A DNA stretch of 49,122 bases from Loigolactobacillus rennini DSM 20253 (GTDB taxonomy: Bacteria; Bacillota; Bacilli; Lactobacillales; Lactobacillaceae). Where the stretch lies: the NCBI RefSeq assembly GCF_001436505.1, contig NZ_AYYI01000023.1:1-49122 (forward strand), read 5' to 3'. The position numbers and the translations under genes are program-made. The notes under the pieces were generated by a model. It did not search any database. It saw only the letters and a program-made list of their open reading frames with translations, and had not been told where the DNA came from. This document shows, piece by piece, positions 7,568-18,101 of this stretch (position 1 is its first letter; the number at the start of each line of letters is the position of its first letter).

Positions 7568-10432
7568 TTATTTTGCCGTGCTTTCTTTAACAAATTTAGC
7601 TCGTTTTCGATCTCGCTTTAATACTGGTTGCAGATATTGGCCAGTATAACTATTTGGTGTTGCCGCAATTTTTTCAGGTGTTCCAGTTGCAATCACTTCA
7701 CCGCCACCAGCACCACCTTCTGGGCCTAAGTCAATTAAATAATCTGCGGTTTTAATAACATCCAAATTGTGTTCAATAATTAATACAGTATTCCCAGCAT
7801 CCACTAACCGGTGCAAAACTGCTAGTAGCCGTTTAATATCATCCGCATGAAGTCCAGTTGTCGGTTCATCCAAAATATAAAAGGTTTTGCCAGTTTGCCG
7901 CCGATGCAATTCAGACGCCAATTTCATCCGCTGTGCTTCACCGCCAGATAATGTGGTTGCTGATTGTCCTAGCGTGATGTAGCCTAATCCAACGTCCATA
8001 ATCGTCTGTAGTTTGCGCCGAATTTTAGGAATTGGCCCAAATAATTTTAATGCTTGGGCCACTGTCATATTTAGCACATCCGAAATGTTGTAACCTTTGT
8101 AACGCACCTTTAGCGTTTCAGAATTATAACGTGTGCCATGGCAAACTTCACAAGGGACATAAACATCTGGTAAGAAATTCATTTCAATTTTGATAATCCC
8201 GTCGCCTTTACATGCTTCACAGCGACCACCTTTAACGTTAAAACTAAAGCGATTTTTCTTATAGCCATGCACCTTAGCTTCATTTGTTTGTGCAAATAGC
8301 GTCCGAATATCATCAAACACACTGGTATAGGTTGCCGGATTGCTACGCGGTGTTCGACCAATCGGGCTTTGATCGATATTGACAATTTTATCAATGTTTT
8401 TGACACCCGCAACTGATTTATATTTCCCAGGCTTTTGTTTATTATGGTTTAATTTTTGAGCCAACACTCGCTTCAAAATATTGTTGACTAACGTCGACTT
8501 GCCGGAACCAGAAACACCAGTAACCACAATGAATTTGCCTAAAGGAAAATCAACCGTAATGTTCTTTAAATTGTGTTCACTAGCACCGCTGATACGGATC
8601 TTTTTTCCACTGCCTTGACGTCTTTTTTCTGGTAGCGGAATGTATTTTTTACCTGATAAATAATCACCAGTTAAGGAATGTGGATTTGCGGCTACTTCTG
8701 AAGGAGTTCCTGCTGCCATTACACGACCACCATTTTCACCTGCGCCAGGGCCAATATCAATTAAATAATCAGCCGAGCGCATAGTATCTTCATCATGTTC
8801 CACCACAATTAAAGTATTACCAATATCTCGCATCGATTTCAATGAGTTTATTAAGCGACCGTTATCCCGTTGGTGTAAACCAATTGACGGCTCGTCTAAA
8901 ATATATAACACACCCGACAAATTAGAACCGATTTGCGTCGCTAAGCGGATTCGTTGCGCTTCACCACCAGATAACGTGCCTGCTGAACGACTTAAATTAA
9001 GATAGTCTAACCCCACATTCTTCAAGAAAGTTAATCGGTCAATAACTTCTTTTAAAATTGGCTTGGCAATCGTCAATTCCTTTTCTGACAACTTTAACTG
9101 TTTGAAAAAAGCTAGTGAATCATTGATCGCATAATCAGAAACTTCGCCAATGTGTTGGCCATTTACTTTGACTGCTAATGCTTGGGGATTTAACCGGTAG
9201 CCATGACAAACCGGGCAAGTCAGTTCCGTCATGTATTGACGCATCTGTGTCCGGGTGAAATCACTATTCGTACGCTGATAACGCCGCGCCACATTATTGA
9301 CAACCCCTTCAAAAGTCACATCAACGTCGCGAATACCACCAAAATCATTTTCATAATGAAAATGAAAAGTCTGCTCACCAGCGCCATAAAGCATTAATTT
9401 CTGTTGCTTAGCCGGTAATTTTTTAAAGGGTGTATCTAAGTCAACACCAAAAGCGGTGGCAGCTTGTTTTAATAGCTCAGGATAGTATTGGGATGAAATT
9501 GGATTCCAAGGCGCTAAGGCACCATCTCGCAAAGTTAAACTCGGATCAGGAACTACTAAATCCTCGTCAACCTCTAACTTGACACCTAAGCCGTCACACT
9601 CAGGGCAAGCGCCAAATGGTGCATTAAATGAGAATAGCCGCGGTTCTAGTTCACCGATAGTAAACCCACAATATGGACAAGCATAATGTTCAGAAAATAA
9701 AATTGGTTTTCCACCAATGATATCAGCTGTTGCATACCCATCTGATAGTCTTAAAGCCGCTTCAAAAGAATCAAATAACCGTGAACGTGCTTTCCCTTTA
9801 ACAATAATCCGGTCAATGACGATGTCAATATCATGCTTCTTATTTTTAGCTAATTCAATTTTTTCACTGATATCATGAATTTCGCCATCTACTCTAACAC
9901 GGACATAGCCTTCTTTTTGAATCCGCTGCAATATTTTTTTATGTTGCCCTTTTTTACCCCGAACAATGGGAGACATAATCTGTAGCCGAGTACCTTCCGG
10001 TAAAGCTAAAATTCGGTTAACCATTTGTTCAACTGTTTGGCTGCCAATTTCCGTCCCATCATTTGGACAAATTGGGTGGCCCACACGTGCCCACAGCAAA
10101 CGTAAATAATCATTAATTTCAGTCACCGTGCCTACTGTCGAACGTGGATTTTTGGAAGTTGTTTTTTGATCAATTGAAATTGCCGGACTTAAACCGTCAA
10201 TTGAATCAACGTCGGGTTTATCCATTTGCCCTAGAAATTGGCGGGCATAAGCAGATAAACTTTCAACATAACGTCGCTGCCCTTCTGCATACAACGTATC
10301 AAAAGCCAGCGAGCTTTTTCCCGAGCCAGATAAACCGGTGACTACCACTAATTTGTCTCGTGGAATTGTGACATCGATGTCTTTTAAATTATGTGCACGT
10401 GCACCGTGAATTACAATCTTATCGTTTGCCAA
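7568..10432 (-). CDS. uvrA: Excinuclease ABC subunit A
   Basis: UvrA is the damage-recognising ATPase of nucleotide excision repair; it works as a dimer and loads UvrB. The 954-residue protein has two ABC ATPase modules: Walker A GLSGSGKS at residues 33-40, two LSGGEAQR signatures and two DEP-S/T-GLH Walker B segments. Zinc-binding cysteines are present, including CPYC with CPEC and CEAC with CEVC. The start is a TTG at 10432 with AGGAGG 7 bases upstream; no in-frame ATG is close. It follows uvrB in the same orientation, with a 153-base gap containing a GGGCTG-type hairpin. That hairpin may reduce readthrough from the SOS-type promoter before uvrB. Confidence 0.99.
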   Translation of the reverse strand: MANDKIVIHGARAHNLKDIDVTIPRDKLVVVTGLSGSGKSSLAFDTLYAEGQRRYVESLSAYARQFLGQMDKPDVDSIDGLSPAISIDQKTTSKNPRSTVGTVTEINDYLRLLWARVGHPICPNDGTEIGSQTVEQMVNRILALPEGTRLQIMSPIVRGKKGQHKKILQRIQKEGYVRVRVDGEIHDISEKIELAKNKKHDIDIVIDRIIVKGKARSRLFDSFEAALRLSDGYATADIIGGKPILFSEHYACPYCGFTIGELEPRLFSFNAPFGACPECDGLGVKLEVDEDLVVPDPSLTLRDGALAPWNPISSQYYPELLKQAATAFGVDLDTPFKKLPAKQQKLMLYGAGEQTFHFHYENDFGGIRDVDVTFEGVVNNVARRYQRTNSDFTRTQMRQYMTELTCPVCHGYRLNPQALAVKVNGQHIGEVSDYAINDSLAFFKQLKLSEKELTIAKPILKEVIDRLTFLKNVGLDYLNLSRSAGTLSGGEAQRIRLATQIGSNLSGVLYILDEPSIGLHQRDNGRLINSLKSMRDIGNTLIVVEHDEDTMRSADYLIDIGPGAGENGGRVMAAGTPSEVAANPHSLTGDYLSGKKYIPLPEKRRQGSGKKIRISGASEHNLKNITVDFPLGKFIVVTGVSGSGKSTLVNNILKRVLAQKLNHNKQKPGKYKSVAGVKNIDKIVNIDQSPIGRTPRSNPATYTSVFDDIRTLFAQTNEAKVHGYKKNRFSFNVKGGRCEACKGDGIIKIEMNFLPDVYVPCEVCHGTRYNSETLKVRYKGYNISDVLNMTVAQALKLFGPIPKIRRKLQTIMDVGLGYITLGQSATTLSGGEAQRMKLASELHRRQTGKTFYILDEPTTGLHADDIKRLLAVLHRLVDAGNTVLIIEHNLDVIKTADYLIDLGPEGGAGGGEVIATGTPEKIAATPNSYTGQYLQPVLKRDRKRAKFVKESTAK

Positions 10433-10453
10433 AATGATGCCTCCTATTGACAG

Positions 10454-10495
10454 AATAAGGACTGAAACAAAAGTAATTTCGTCCCAGCCCTTATT
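10454..10495 (-). repeat. Dispersed GGGCTG-type hairpin, copy between uvrB and uvrA
   Basis: Minus strand AATAAGGGCTGGGACGAAAT pairs with TTTCAGTCCTTATT on the far side of a short loop. It resembles hairpins at 12623-12659, 42489-42525 and 45144-45175. It may act as a terminator or attenuator. Confidence 0.7.
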
Positions 10496-10585
10496 AGCTA
10501 ACCAACTTTTGTCAAACTGGCATTGATAACTGAACCTGTTGCCAGCTAGCCATTTTACAGTTCAACTTTCATCTTAACGCAGTGT

Positions 10586-12592
10586 TTACTCAATTTCAGC
10601 CTTTAGTTCCAAAATCGTATCCCGTAACGTCGCCGCCTGTTCAAACTCTAGTCCTTTAGCGGCTGTTCGCATTTGTTCTTCTAGGTTGTTGATCATGGTC
10701 TTCTGTTGTTTTTTAGTCATATTTGCAAAATCAGGTTCCGTGATCGCACCGTCTTGAGATTCTTTAACTGGTACTGATTTAACAGGTGAAATCAAATCAC
10801 GAATTTCCTTTTTGATGGTCCGCGGTTTAATGTGGTGCTTTTCATTATAGGCTTTTTGAATCGTACGCCGCCGTTTAGTCTCATCAATGGCGCCCCGCAT
10901 GGATTCCGTAACCTCATCTGCATACATAATAACCGTTCCATCTACATTACGTGAAGCCCTGCCGATGGTCTGAATTAAAGACCGTTCGCTCCGTAAAAAT
11001 CCTTCTTTATCAGCATCTAAAATACCAATTAGTGAAACTTCTGGAACATCAATTCCTTCACGCAATAAATTAATGCCAACTAACACATCGAACTTTCCTA
11101 AACGTAAATCACGAATGATTTGTGTTCGCTCTAAAGTTTTAATGTCACTGTGTAAATACCGAACCTTAATGCCTAATTCTTTTAAATAATCCGTCAAATC
11201 TTCAGCCATTTTTTTAGTTAGCGTGGTAACAAAAACACGTTCATTACGTTCAACCCGTAAATTAATTTCGCCTACCAAATCATCGATTTGCCCCATAATC
11301 GGCCGTACTTCAATTTTAGGGTCTAATAAACCAGTTGGCCGAATGATCTGTTCAGCTAACTCATGTGTTTGGCTGTATTCGTAAGGACCAGGCGTTGCTG
11401 AAACATAAACAATTTGATGCACATGCTTTTCAAATTCTTTCAGTTTTAACGGGCGATTATCCAGTGCGCTAGGTAAGCGGAAACCATAATCCACTAACAT
11501 CTGTTTCCGCGCACGGTCACCATTGTACATCCCGCGAATCTGCGGCATAGTAACATGAGATTCATCAATCATAATCAAAAAATCCTTCGGGAAGAAATCT
11601 AGCAGCGTATAAGGTGGTTCACCAGGTTTACGCCCGTCCATGTGGCGAGAATAGTTTTCAATACCAGACGTGTAGCCCATTTCCCGCATCATCTCAACAT
11701 CGTACTTTGTCCGCTGAGCGAGGCGTTGTGCTTCTAATAGTTTATGCTGATCCACTAATTCCTGGTGGCGAACCTTTAATTCCGCTTCAATCCCATTAAT
11801 CGCGCGGTCCATCTGTTCATCGTTTGTCATAAAGTGGGTTGCCGGGAAAATCGCAACATGATCTCGATCACCGATCACTTCACCTGTAAGTGCATCAACT
11901 TCCCGGATCCGGTCAATCTCATCACCAAAAAATTCGATCCGCAAAGCCCGTTCATCACGTGATGCAGGAAAAATTTCCACCACATCGCCTCGTACCCGGA
12001 AACGACCACGTTGAAAATCAATATCGTTACGTTCAAATTGAATGCTGACTAATTGGCGCAACAACTCATTACGATCCATTTGCTGACCGGCCCGAATGGA
12101 CAAAACATGGTCCGCATATTCATGTGGATCCCCTAGACCAAAGATGCTGGAAACTGAAGCAACCACAATCACATCGTCCCGCTCCAACAACGAACTGGTA
12201 GCCGAATGACGCAATTTATCAATTTCATCATTAATGCTTGAGTCTTTTTCAATGTAAGTGTCACTGGAAGGCACATAAGCTTCTGGCTGATAGTAATCAT
12301 AATAGCTAACAAAATATTCCACTGCATTGTGCGGGAAGAATTCTTTAAATTCACCATAAAGCTGGCCAGCTAATGTTTTATTGTGGGCAATCACTAAAGT
12401 TGGCTTATTAACTTTGCTGATCACTTCGCTCATGGTAAATGTTTTTCCGGTCCCAGTAGCACCCAACAAAATCTGGGCTTTTTCCCCTTGTTGAATACCT
12501 TTAGTTAACTTCGCTATCGCAGTCGGCTGATCGCCAGCTGGTTGATATGGTGATACAAGATCAAAATCACGATGTGGTTCACGCTGAATCAA
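10586..12592 (-). CDS. uvrB: Excinuclease ABC subunit B
   Basis: UvrB is the helicase-like subunit that verifies damage and recruits UvrC. The Walker A site GATGTGKT is at residues 44-51, the beta-hairpin region ([12 protein letters not shown]) follows, and helicase motifs such as DESH and QTIGRASRN are present. A UVR motif closes the protein (about residues 630-665). The frame is open up to an ATG at 12727, but that would add 45 residues encoded through a hairpin repeat. The TTG at 12592 has GAGGGGG 7 bases upstream and gives the family N-terminus [20 protein letters not shown], for a total of 668 residues. A LexA-type box lies upstream, so DNA-damage induction is likely. Confidence 0.98.
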   Translation of the reverse strand: MIQREPHRDFDLVSPYQPAGDQPTAIAKLTKGIQQGEKAQILLGATGTGKTFTMSEVISKVNKPTLVIAHNKTLAGQLYGEFKEFFPHNAVEYFVSYYDYYQPEAYVPSSDTYIEKDSSINDEIDKLRHSATSSLLERDDVIVVASVSSIFGLGDPHEYADHVLSIRAGQQMDRNELLRQLVSIQFERNDIDFQRGRFRVRGDVVEIFPASRDERALRIEFFGDEIDRIREVDALTGEVIGDRDHVAIFPATHFMTNDEQMDRAINGIEAELKVRHQELVDQHKLLEAQRLAQRTKYDVEMMREMGYTSGIENYSRHMDGRKPGEPPYTLLDFFPKDFLIMIDESHVTMPQIRGMYNGDRARKQMLVDYGFRLPSALDNRPLKLKEFEKHVHQIVYVSATPGPYEYSQTHELAEQIIRPTGLLDPKIEVRPIMGQIDDLVGEINLRVERNERVFVTTLTKKMAEDLTDYLKELGIKVRYLHSDIKTLERTQIIRDLRLGKFDVLVGINLLREGIDVPEVSLIGILDADKEGFLRSERSLIQTIGRASRNVDGTVIMYADEVTESMRGAIDETKRRRTIQKAYNEKHHIKPRTIKKEIRDLISPVKSVPVKESQDGAITEPDFANMTKKQQKTMINNLEEQMRTAAKGLEFEQAATLRDTILELKAEIE

Positions 12593-12622
12593 AAGATAAC
12601 CCCCTCGGATGCCAAACGAAAA

Positions 12623-12659
12623 AGAGGTTGTAACAAAAGAATACTTTGTGGCAACCTCT
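12623..12659 (-). repeat. Dispersed hairpin in the uvrB leader
   Basis: AGAGGTTG (12623-12630) pairs with CAACCTCT (12652-12659), with inner ACAAAAG/CTTTGTGG pairing. It lies between the likely uvrB promoter (about 12765) and the start codon, so it sits in the 5' leader RNA. On the minus strand a T run (TCTTTTTC) follows the stem, so it could attenuate transcription. Confidence 0.7.
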
Positions 12660-12764
12660 AATTGATGAAATATTTGAAACGCACCAAGCATCTCAACTAA
12701 TTTCCGAAACAAATCGCTAACTGGCATAGTTGCGACAATAGCCCTTTAACGATTAACTGGTTTA

Positions 12765-12790
12765 ATTTTAGCATAGGGAACATATTTTCG
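12765..12790 (-). promoter_or_regulatory. LexA (SOS) box and extended -10 promoter of uvrB
   Basis: The minus strand has CGAAAATATGTTCC (12777-12790), matching the Gram-positive SOS box CGAACATATGTTCG at 12 of 14 positions. Directly downstream is TGC-TAAAAT (12765-12773), an extended -10. LexA bound here would block RNA polymerase. This is a consensus comparison by eye. Confidence 0.75.
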
Positions 12791-12806
12791 CCACTAGTTT
12801 GGTTGA

Positions 12807-13442
12807 TTAATTTTTAGCTGTGATTTTCTGGGTAATTTGACGTAATTTTTCTTGATTGGTGAAATCTTCTGCTAACAAATCCGGTAAAATTTGAGTTAAA
12901 AAGTATTGAACACTCGCCATATCAGAAAATTCGACAATCGTATGCAAACTTTCCCGGTAAATTTGCGTAAAGACGGGTTCTGGATTTCCTTTTTGAATTT
13001 CGCCAAACGACTCATAAAGCAAATCCACTTTATCAGCAACTGCCAAAATTCGACCTTCCAAGGTGGCATCTTTACCTTCACTTAACCGGCGTCGATATGC
13101 TGCTTGGAATTCAGCAGGAATTTCACTTTTGATAAACGATGCAGTTAAATTAGCATCCACATCGGCTAGCATTTGACGTAAAGCAGGAGTCGCATATTTA
13201 ACCGGCGTTTTAATATCCCCAATAAACCGTTCAGTATAATCATGATTGAGTGCTTTTTCATATAAGGCGCGCCAATTAATTTTTTGACCGGCATTTTCTT
13301 CAATATCGCCTAACATCTGCGCAACCTGTGTCACTTTAAAAGAATGGGCGGCAACTGAGTGCTCCTCATATTTAAAATAGCCTGGTGCACGGTGAATCGT
13401 CTCCAAATTACTTAAACTTTGTAAATATTGATGCATTCCCAT
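12807..13442 (-). CDS. HD-domain hydrolase, YfbR-like
   Basis: The 211-residue protein has an HD metal site: His33 in the first helix pair, His67-Asp68 in the NHDYTE segment, and a later aspartate in VADKVDLL. This arrangement fits the YfbR/5'-nucleotidase group, which dephosphorylates deoxynucleoside monophosphates, although the substrate here is not proven. The start at 13442 follows AGGTG with 7-base spacing. It lies between pgm and the uvrB promoter. It has no tight operon partner. Confidence 0.8.
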   Translation of the reverse strand: MGMHQYLQSLSNLETIHRAPGYFKYEEHSVAAHSFKVTQVAQMLGDIEENAGQKINWRALYEKALNHDYTERFIGDIKTPVKYATPALRQMLADVDANLTASFIKSEIPAEFQAAYRRRLSEGKDATLEGRILAVADKVDLLYESFGEIQKGNPEPVFTQIYRESLHTIVEFSDMASVQYFLTQILPDLLAEDFTNQEKLRQITQKITAKN

Positions 13443-13529
13443 TTTTAGTCACCTACTTTTGAAATTTAAATTGTCCCTATTTTACAGATTTTCAACCTTA
13501 CTGGCAAGTTAAAACAAGTTGTCCAGATA

Positions 13530-13573
13530 AATAAGCAGTGAACCATTCAAATTGAACGTGTCCACTGCTTATT
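13530..13573 (-). terminator. Terminator of phosphoglucomutase gene
   Basis: Perfect arms AATAAGCAGTG (13530-13540) and CACTGCTTATT (13563-13573) lie just after the stop. Confidence 0.88.
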
Positions 13574-13583
13574 TTCACACTGA

Positions 13584-15308
13584 TTAAGCTTTAGCAAAAT
13601 CTTGTAACGCTTGTTCAAAGGCCGTTAGTTTAGCCGCTGCATCAGTTTCGCTTTTACCAATCGTGCCAACATAGAATTTAATTTTAGGTTCCGTTCCTGA
13701 AGGACGAACGGCAATCCAAGTTTTATCAGCTAACAAATATTTCAAAACATTTGCAGTCGGTAACGTCATTTTTTCTTGATGACCGTCCGCAAACTTTTTA
13801 GTTTGTTGTGTAAAGTCCTCCACCGCTGTAATTTTAACGCCATTGAAGGCGGTCGGCTGATTTTCACGGAATTTTGTCATCAATTGTGCCATTTTATCAT
13901 GACCACTGACACCTTCAAAAGTTTGTGAGACTGTTTTTTCTGCATAATAGCCATACTGCTTAAACAAATCTTGCAAGCCATCATACAGCGTCTTACCTTG
14001 TTTTTGATAAAAAGCAGCAATTTCTGCTAATAACAGTAACCCTTGGATGGCATCTTTATCCCGGACAAATGGCCGGATCAATGAACCATAACTTTCTTCA
14101 AAGCCAAACATATAAGTCTGACTGTGGTCCGCTTCATATTGTTTGATTTTTTCGCCGATAAATTTGAAACCAGTTAACACATCTAACATTTTAACGTGGT
14201 AATGATGTGCAATTTGCGTGGCTAACTCAGTTGAAACAATTGATTTAATGACTACCGCATTGTCGGGTAAAGTGCCAGCTGCTTGATTAGCCCGCAGGAT
14301 GTAATCTAACATCAACGCAGCAATTTGATTCCCATTTAATAAGCGATAGTTGCCATCTGGCTGTCTAACAGCTGTCCCTAAACGATCTGCATCTGGATCA
14401 GTTGCAATTAAGACATCCGCATTTTCTTGTTTGCCTAACTTAATCGCCATATCAAAAGCTTCTGGAAACTCTGGGTTTGGATAAGGAACCGTCGCAAATT
14501 CCGGATCTGCAATTGCTTGCGGTGTCACAAACTTAAACTGTGTAAAGCCAGCATTGGTTAGTGCCTTTTCTCCTAGCATTTTGCCTGTACCATGTAATGG
14601 TGAATAAACTAATTTTAATTTAGGTCCCACTTCATCCACTAAGTTTTGGTTAATGGTGATTTTTTTAACGTTAGCTAAATAAGCTTCATCCACGTCTTCA
14701 CCAATTAATGTCATTAACTTAGCAGCCCTTAAGTCTTGTATAGCAACTGTTTTAATGTGAAAAAGGTCAGTTACTTGACGGACATAACGGGTGATCAAAT
14801 CAGCTTCCTTAGGCGGCATTTGCCCGCCATCAGGGCCATAAATTTTATAGCCATTATATTGTTTTGGATTATGGCTAGCTGTAATCATAATACCGGCATA
14901 AGTGTGCAAATGCCGAACAGCAAACGATAGCTCTGGTGTTGGCCGTAAACCATCAAACACAAAACTTGGTATCTGATGCGCACCTAAAACTTGTGCAGCT
15001 TCATGCGCAAATAATTCAGAATGATACCTTGAATCAAAACTGATTGCAACACCACGTTTTTTGGTTGCTGGATCTAAAGTATCCATAAACCGCGCAAGCC
15101 CTTCTGTTGCTTGGCGAACCGTATAAATGTTCATACGATTAATGCCAGGTCCCATGATGCCCCGCATTCCTGCAGTGCCAAACGTCATCGGTTGATAAAA
15201 AGCATCCTCTAATTGTTCTTGATCAGAGATTGCTGTCAATTGTTTTTTTAAATTAGCATTTAATTCTGGATAAGCTACCCAAGCTTGGTAAGTTTCTTGC
15301 CATGCCAA
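13584..15308 (-). CDS. pgcA: Alpha-phosphoglucomutase (phospho-sugar mutase)
   Basis: The enzyme interconverts glucose 1-phosphate and glucose 6-phosphate, feeding UDP-glucose for polysaccharides, glycolipids and teichoic acids. The phosphoserine loop TASHNPKQYNGYK, the metal loop DPDADRLG and the C-terminal phosphate-binding RPSGTEPKIKFY are present in the usual order. The open frame begins at a TTG at 15335, but AAGGAGG lies inside that extension, 8 bases before the TTG at 15308. Starting there gives MAWQETYQAW and 574 residues, about the family length. It is a single gene with its own terminator. Confidence 0.96.
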   Translation of the reverse strand: MAWQETYQAWVAYPELNANLKKQLTAISDQEQLEDAFYQPMTFGTAGMRGIMGPGINRMNIYTVRQATEGLARFMDTLDPATKKRGVAISFDSRYHSELFAHEAAQVLGAHQIPSFVFDGLRPTPELSFAVRHLHTYAGIMITASHNPKQYNGYKIYGPDGGQMPPKEADLITRYVRQVTDLFHIKTVAIQDLRAAKLMTLIGEDVDEAYLANVKKITINQNLVDEVGPKLKLVYSPLHGTGKMLGEKALTNAGFTQFKFVTPQAIADPEFATVPYPNPEFPEAFDMAIKLGKQENADVLIATDPDADRLGTAVRQPDGNYRLLNGNQIAALMLDYILRANQAAGTLPDNAVVIKSIVSTELATQIAHHYHVKMLDVLTGFKFIGEKIKQYEADHSQTYMFGFEESYGSLIRPFVRDKDAIQGLLLLAEIAAFYQKQGKTLYDGLQDLFKQYGYYAEKTVSQTFEGVSGHDKMAQLMTKFRENQPTAFNGVKITAVEDFTQQTKKFADGHQEKMTLPTANVLKYLLADKTWIAVRPSGTEPKIKFYVGTIGKSETDAAAKLTAFEQALQDFAKA

Positions 15309-15460
15309 TTGCTCCGCCTCCTTATCATCATTCAATAACAGTATACTACAAAAGTTAGCACTGCACTAAATATGCTCGACAAGATGATCAACGTGTTGTA
15401 CTTGGCACAGTGCTGCATTAAAAATTACCCTGCTGCAAAGTTTTTTCCGCTTAACTTAAA

Positions 15461-15497
15461 AATGGTGCACAACTCAGTTTATGAGTTGTGCACCATT
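15461..15497 (-). terminator. Terminator of trxB
   Basis: Perfect 16-base arms (AATGGTGCACAACTCA, 15461-15476, and complement, 15482-15497) are followed by a short T run on the minus strand. Confidence 0.88.
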
Positions 15498-15526
15498 GAT
15501 AATTAAGCGTTATTAACTAACATGAG

Positions 15527-16477
15527 TTAATCTGCTACTTTTTGTTTCATTTTATCGTCTAATTCTTGAATATAGTTAAAGGCTTCCTGTCCAGCTAAAC
15601 CACCATCACCTACGGCCGTGGTAATCTGACGTAAAGTCTTTTTCCGAACATCACCTAAGGCTAAAATGCCAGGAACAGCTGTCCGCATGTGGTCATCAGT
15701 TTTAACCCAACCTTTTTCATCTAAAATGCCTAAGTTTTTAAACGGCTCAGTCAATGCATCAATGCCGACATAAATAAATGTCCCACTAGCTGGTAGCGTA
15801 TGGCTTTCACCACTAACTTTATCGACATAACGCACACCAGTAACCTTTTGATCGTCCCCTAAAATTTCTTTAGTATCAGCATTCCAAACAAAATCAATTT
15901 TTGGATTATCAAAAGCGCGTTGCTGTAAAATCTTTTGTGCACGTAACTGATCCCGCCGGTGGATAATTGTTACTTTAGATGCCAATTGAGCTAAATAAAT
16001 GCCCTCTTCAACAGCAGAATCACCACCACCAATGACAGCAACTTCCCGATCTTTAAAGAAAGCCCCATCGCAGACAGCACAGTAAGAAACACCGCGACCG
16101 CTGTATTGATCTTCACCTGGAACACCTAATTTACGGTGGTCAGAACCAGTCGCAACGATGACTGCTTTAGCTTGATAATCACCATCGTCAGTATGAACTA
16201 ATTTATATTGGCCTTGGTCTTCAACTTGAGTAACATTACCATAAACGTATTCTGCCCCAAATTGTGTTGCCCCTTCGTACATTTGCTTAGCTAAATCTGG
16301 GCCTAAAACTGATTTAAAGCCCGGATAATTTTCAATTTCAGCCGTATTATTCATCTGGCCACCATAAATGCCGCGATCAATAATAATAACGGAAAGGTTC
16401 GAACGTGATGCATACAATGCAGCGGTTAAGCCACCTGGCCCTGCACCAATTACGACAACATCTGCCTGCTTCGTCAT
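15527..16477 (-). CDS. trxB: Thioredoxin-disulfide reductase
   Basis: TrxB transfers electrons from NADPH through FAD to thioredoxin. FAD-binding GAGPGG is at residues 11-16, the redox pair CAVC at 133-136, the NADPH site GGGDSAVE follows, and the C-terminal FAD contact GDVR is present. The frame has an ATG at 16483, but GGAGGA touches it directly. The ATG two codons later (16477) has proper spacing, so I start there (316 residues). A small TPR gene lies upstream on the same strand with its own gap of about 90 bases. The low-molecular-weight reductase type is clear. Confidence 0.97.
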   Translation of the reverse strand: MTKQADVVVIGAGPGGLTAALYASRSNLSVIIIDRGIYGGQMNNTAEIENYPGFKSVLGPDLAKQMYEGATQFGAEYVYGNVTQVEDQGQYKLVHTDDGDYQAKAVIVATGSDHRKLGVPGEDQYSGRGVSYCAVCDGAFFKDREVAVIGGGDSAVEEGIYLAQLASKVTIIHRRDQLRAQKILQQRAFDNPKIDFVWNADTKEILGDDQKVTGVRYVDKVSGESHTLPASGTFIYVGIDALTEPFKNLGILDEKGWVKTDDHMRTAVPGILALGDVRKKTLRQITTAVGDGGLAGQEAFNYIQELDDKMKQKVAD

Positions 16478-16567
16478 GGTCATTCCTCCATCTTTTAAGT
16501 TTCTATTATCAGCATACGCTGAGGGTCAAATAAAGTCCAACATATTGCTTACTTTTAGTTAGAAGAT

Positions 16568-16963
16568 CTAAGCCCGTACTAATTGAGATAATAATGTTTT
16601 AGCTTCTGCTTTAAAATCTGTCTGGCCACTGGCTAGATAAGTTTTTACTGCAGTGAGACTTTGCTCAAAATCGTTATTAAAGGCGTAACAAGTCGCTAAA
16701 AAGTAATCAATTTCTGGATGTTGCTTTTCATAAGCTGGTTGAATTTTTTCTAAACATTGAATTGCTTCATAATACTGTTCAGCATATTGTAAACAAATTG
16801 CTAATTGACAATTAGCAAAAACAAAATCGTCATCTGTTTTTGCCAACGACTGCGCACGTTTTAAATAAATCACTGCTTGCCGATAACGGTGCTTAGAAAA
16901 TGCTGTCATTCCTAAATTAAAATAAAACTCACAGGATGGTAAAAAAGAAATAACTTCCCCCAT
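16568..16963 (-). CDS. Small TPR-repeat protein
   Basis: The 131-residue protein consists of about three tetratricopeptide-like helix pairs (for example FNLGMTAFSKHRYRQAVIYL and the later YFLATCYAFNNDFEQSL). No enzyme motif, signal peptide or membrane segment is visible. Such repeats mediate protein contacts, and the partner is unknown. It lies between gpsA and trxB on the same strand. The ATG at 16963 is preceded by GGGAGGAAACC. Its function is unknown. Confidence 0.8.
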   Translation of the reverse strand: MGEVISFLPSCEFYFNLGMTAFSKHRYRQAVIYLKRAQSLAKTDDDFVFANCQLAICLQYAEQYYEAIQCLEKIQPAYEKQHPEIDYFLATCYAFNNDFEQSLTAVKTYLASGQTDFKAEAKTLLSQLVRA

Positions 16964-17056
16964 GGCACTTGGTTTCCTCCCTTAAATTGAACCAATTTGA
17001 CCGCTTACATTCATCATAGCATATCTAGGCACATTTACTTTAAAAAATTTCTTATT

Positions 17057-18070
17057 TTAAGCCAATTCCATTTTACCTTCACGTCTCATCAGATTAGCAA
17101 TCTCAGTCCGGATATCTTTTTGCTGGTATAATACATGATAAATTGCGGTGGTAATCGGCATCTCCACTTCTTTTTGCTGCGCCAATTCATAAGCAGCTTT
17201 CGTGGTAGCAACACCTTCAACCACCATTCCCATATTTTGCAAAACTGTTTTAAGTGTTTGTCCTTGGCCTAATTGATTGCCAGCCCGCCAATTTCGTGAA
17301 TGAACACTAGTACAAGTGACAATTAAGTCCCCAACACCAGATAAACCAATAAAAGTTAATGGATTTGCGCCAAAAGCAGCCCCGAGCCTGCTAATTTCGG
17401 CTAAGCCCCGAGTCATTAACGCCGCTTTAGTGTTATCACCATAACCTAAACCATGCAAAGCCCCTGCACCGATGGCGATAACATTTTTTAATGCTGCGCC
17501 CATTTCAACACCGACCACATCGGGATTGGTATAAACACGGAAATAGTCGTTCATAAATAATTGCTGAATCACTTCAGCGGTCTTTAAATCCGCCGAAGCA
17601 GCCGTTAATGATGTAATATCACCTGCAGCAACATCTTCAGCATGACTAGGACCAGACAATACCACGATTGCTTGTCGTAACTGCACGGGGATTTCTTCCG
17701 CTAAAACACGGGATAAGCGTTTATGCGTCTGCTGTTCCAATCCCTTACTTGCATGAACAATTAACGGTTTAATGTGTAAATCTGCCAAGGCTTTAACCGT
17801 CTGTTTTGCAACAGAGCGCGTCGCATTAGTTGGCACAACAAATAAAACAACTTCAGCCGCAGTCAATGCTTTTGTTAAATCTGACGTTGCTGGTAATTTA
17901 GCATTAAGTTGAAACTTAGGCAGGTAATGTTGATTGGTGTGTTGCTGATTAATTTCTGCTACTTGCTTAGGGTTACGCGTCCACAATGTTACCGCGTTCC
18001 CATTTTCAAATAACAAATTTGCTAAAACTGTGCCCCAAGAACCGGCACCTAAAACTGCAATTTTTTTCAT
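17057..18070 (-). CDS. gpsA: Glycerol-3-phosphate dehydrogenase [NAD(P)+]
   Basis: GpsA reduces dihydroxyacetone phosphate to sn-glycerol 3-phosphate, the backbone for phospholipids and glycerol teichoic acids. The cofactor motif GAGSWGT is at residues 8-14, SGPSHAEDVA follows, and the catalytic lysine lies in GAALKNVIAIGAG. The length of 337 residues is typical. The start follows GAAAGGAAAG. It is the third gene of hprK-lgt-gpsA, 31 bases after lgt, and is probably cotranscribed. Linking phospholipid precursor supply with lipoprotein modification is a common Gram-positive arrangement. Confidence 0.98.
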   Translation of the reverse strand: MKKIAVLGAGSWGTVLANLLFENGNAVTLWTRNPKQVAEINQQHTNQHYLPKFQLNAKLPATSDLTKALTAAEVVLFVVPTNATRSVAKQTVKALADLHIKPLIVHASKGLEQQTHKRLSRVLAEEIPVQLRQAIVVLSGPSHAEDVAAGDITSLTAASADLKTAEVIQQLFMNDYFRVYTNPDVVGVEMGAALKNVIAIGAGALHGLGYGDNTKAALMTRGLAEISRLGAAFGANPLTFIGLSGVGDLIVTCTSVHSRNWRAGNQLGQGQTLKTVLQNMGMVVEGVATTKAAYELAQQKEVEMPITTAIYHVLYQQKDIRTEIANLMRREGKMELA

Positions 18071-18101
18071 AAAAACTTTCCTTTCACCCTGAGCGATCAG
18101 G

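Noticed and set aside
12593-12727. N-terminal extension of UvrB
   Set aside because: The extra 45 residues are encoded through an intergenic hairpin repeat, and the TTG at 12592 has a strong ribosome binding site and gives the family N-terminus.
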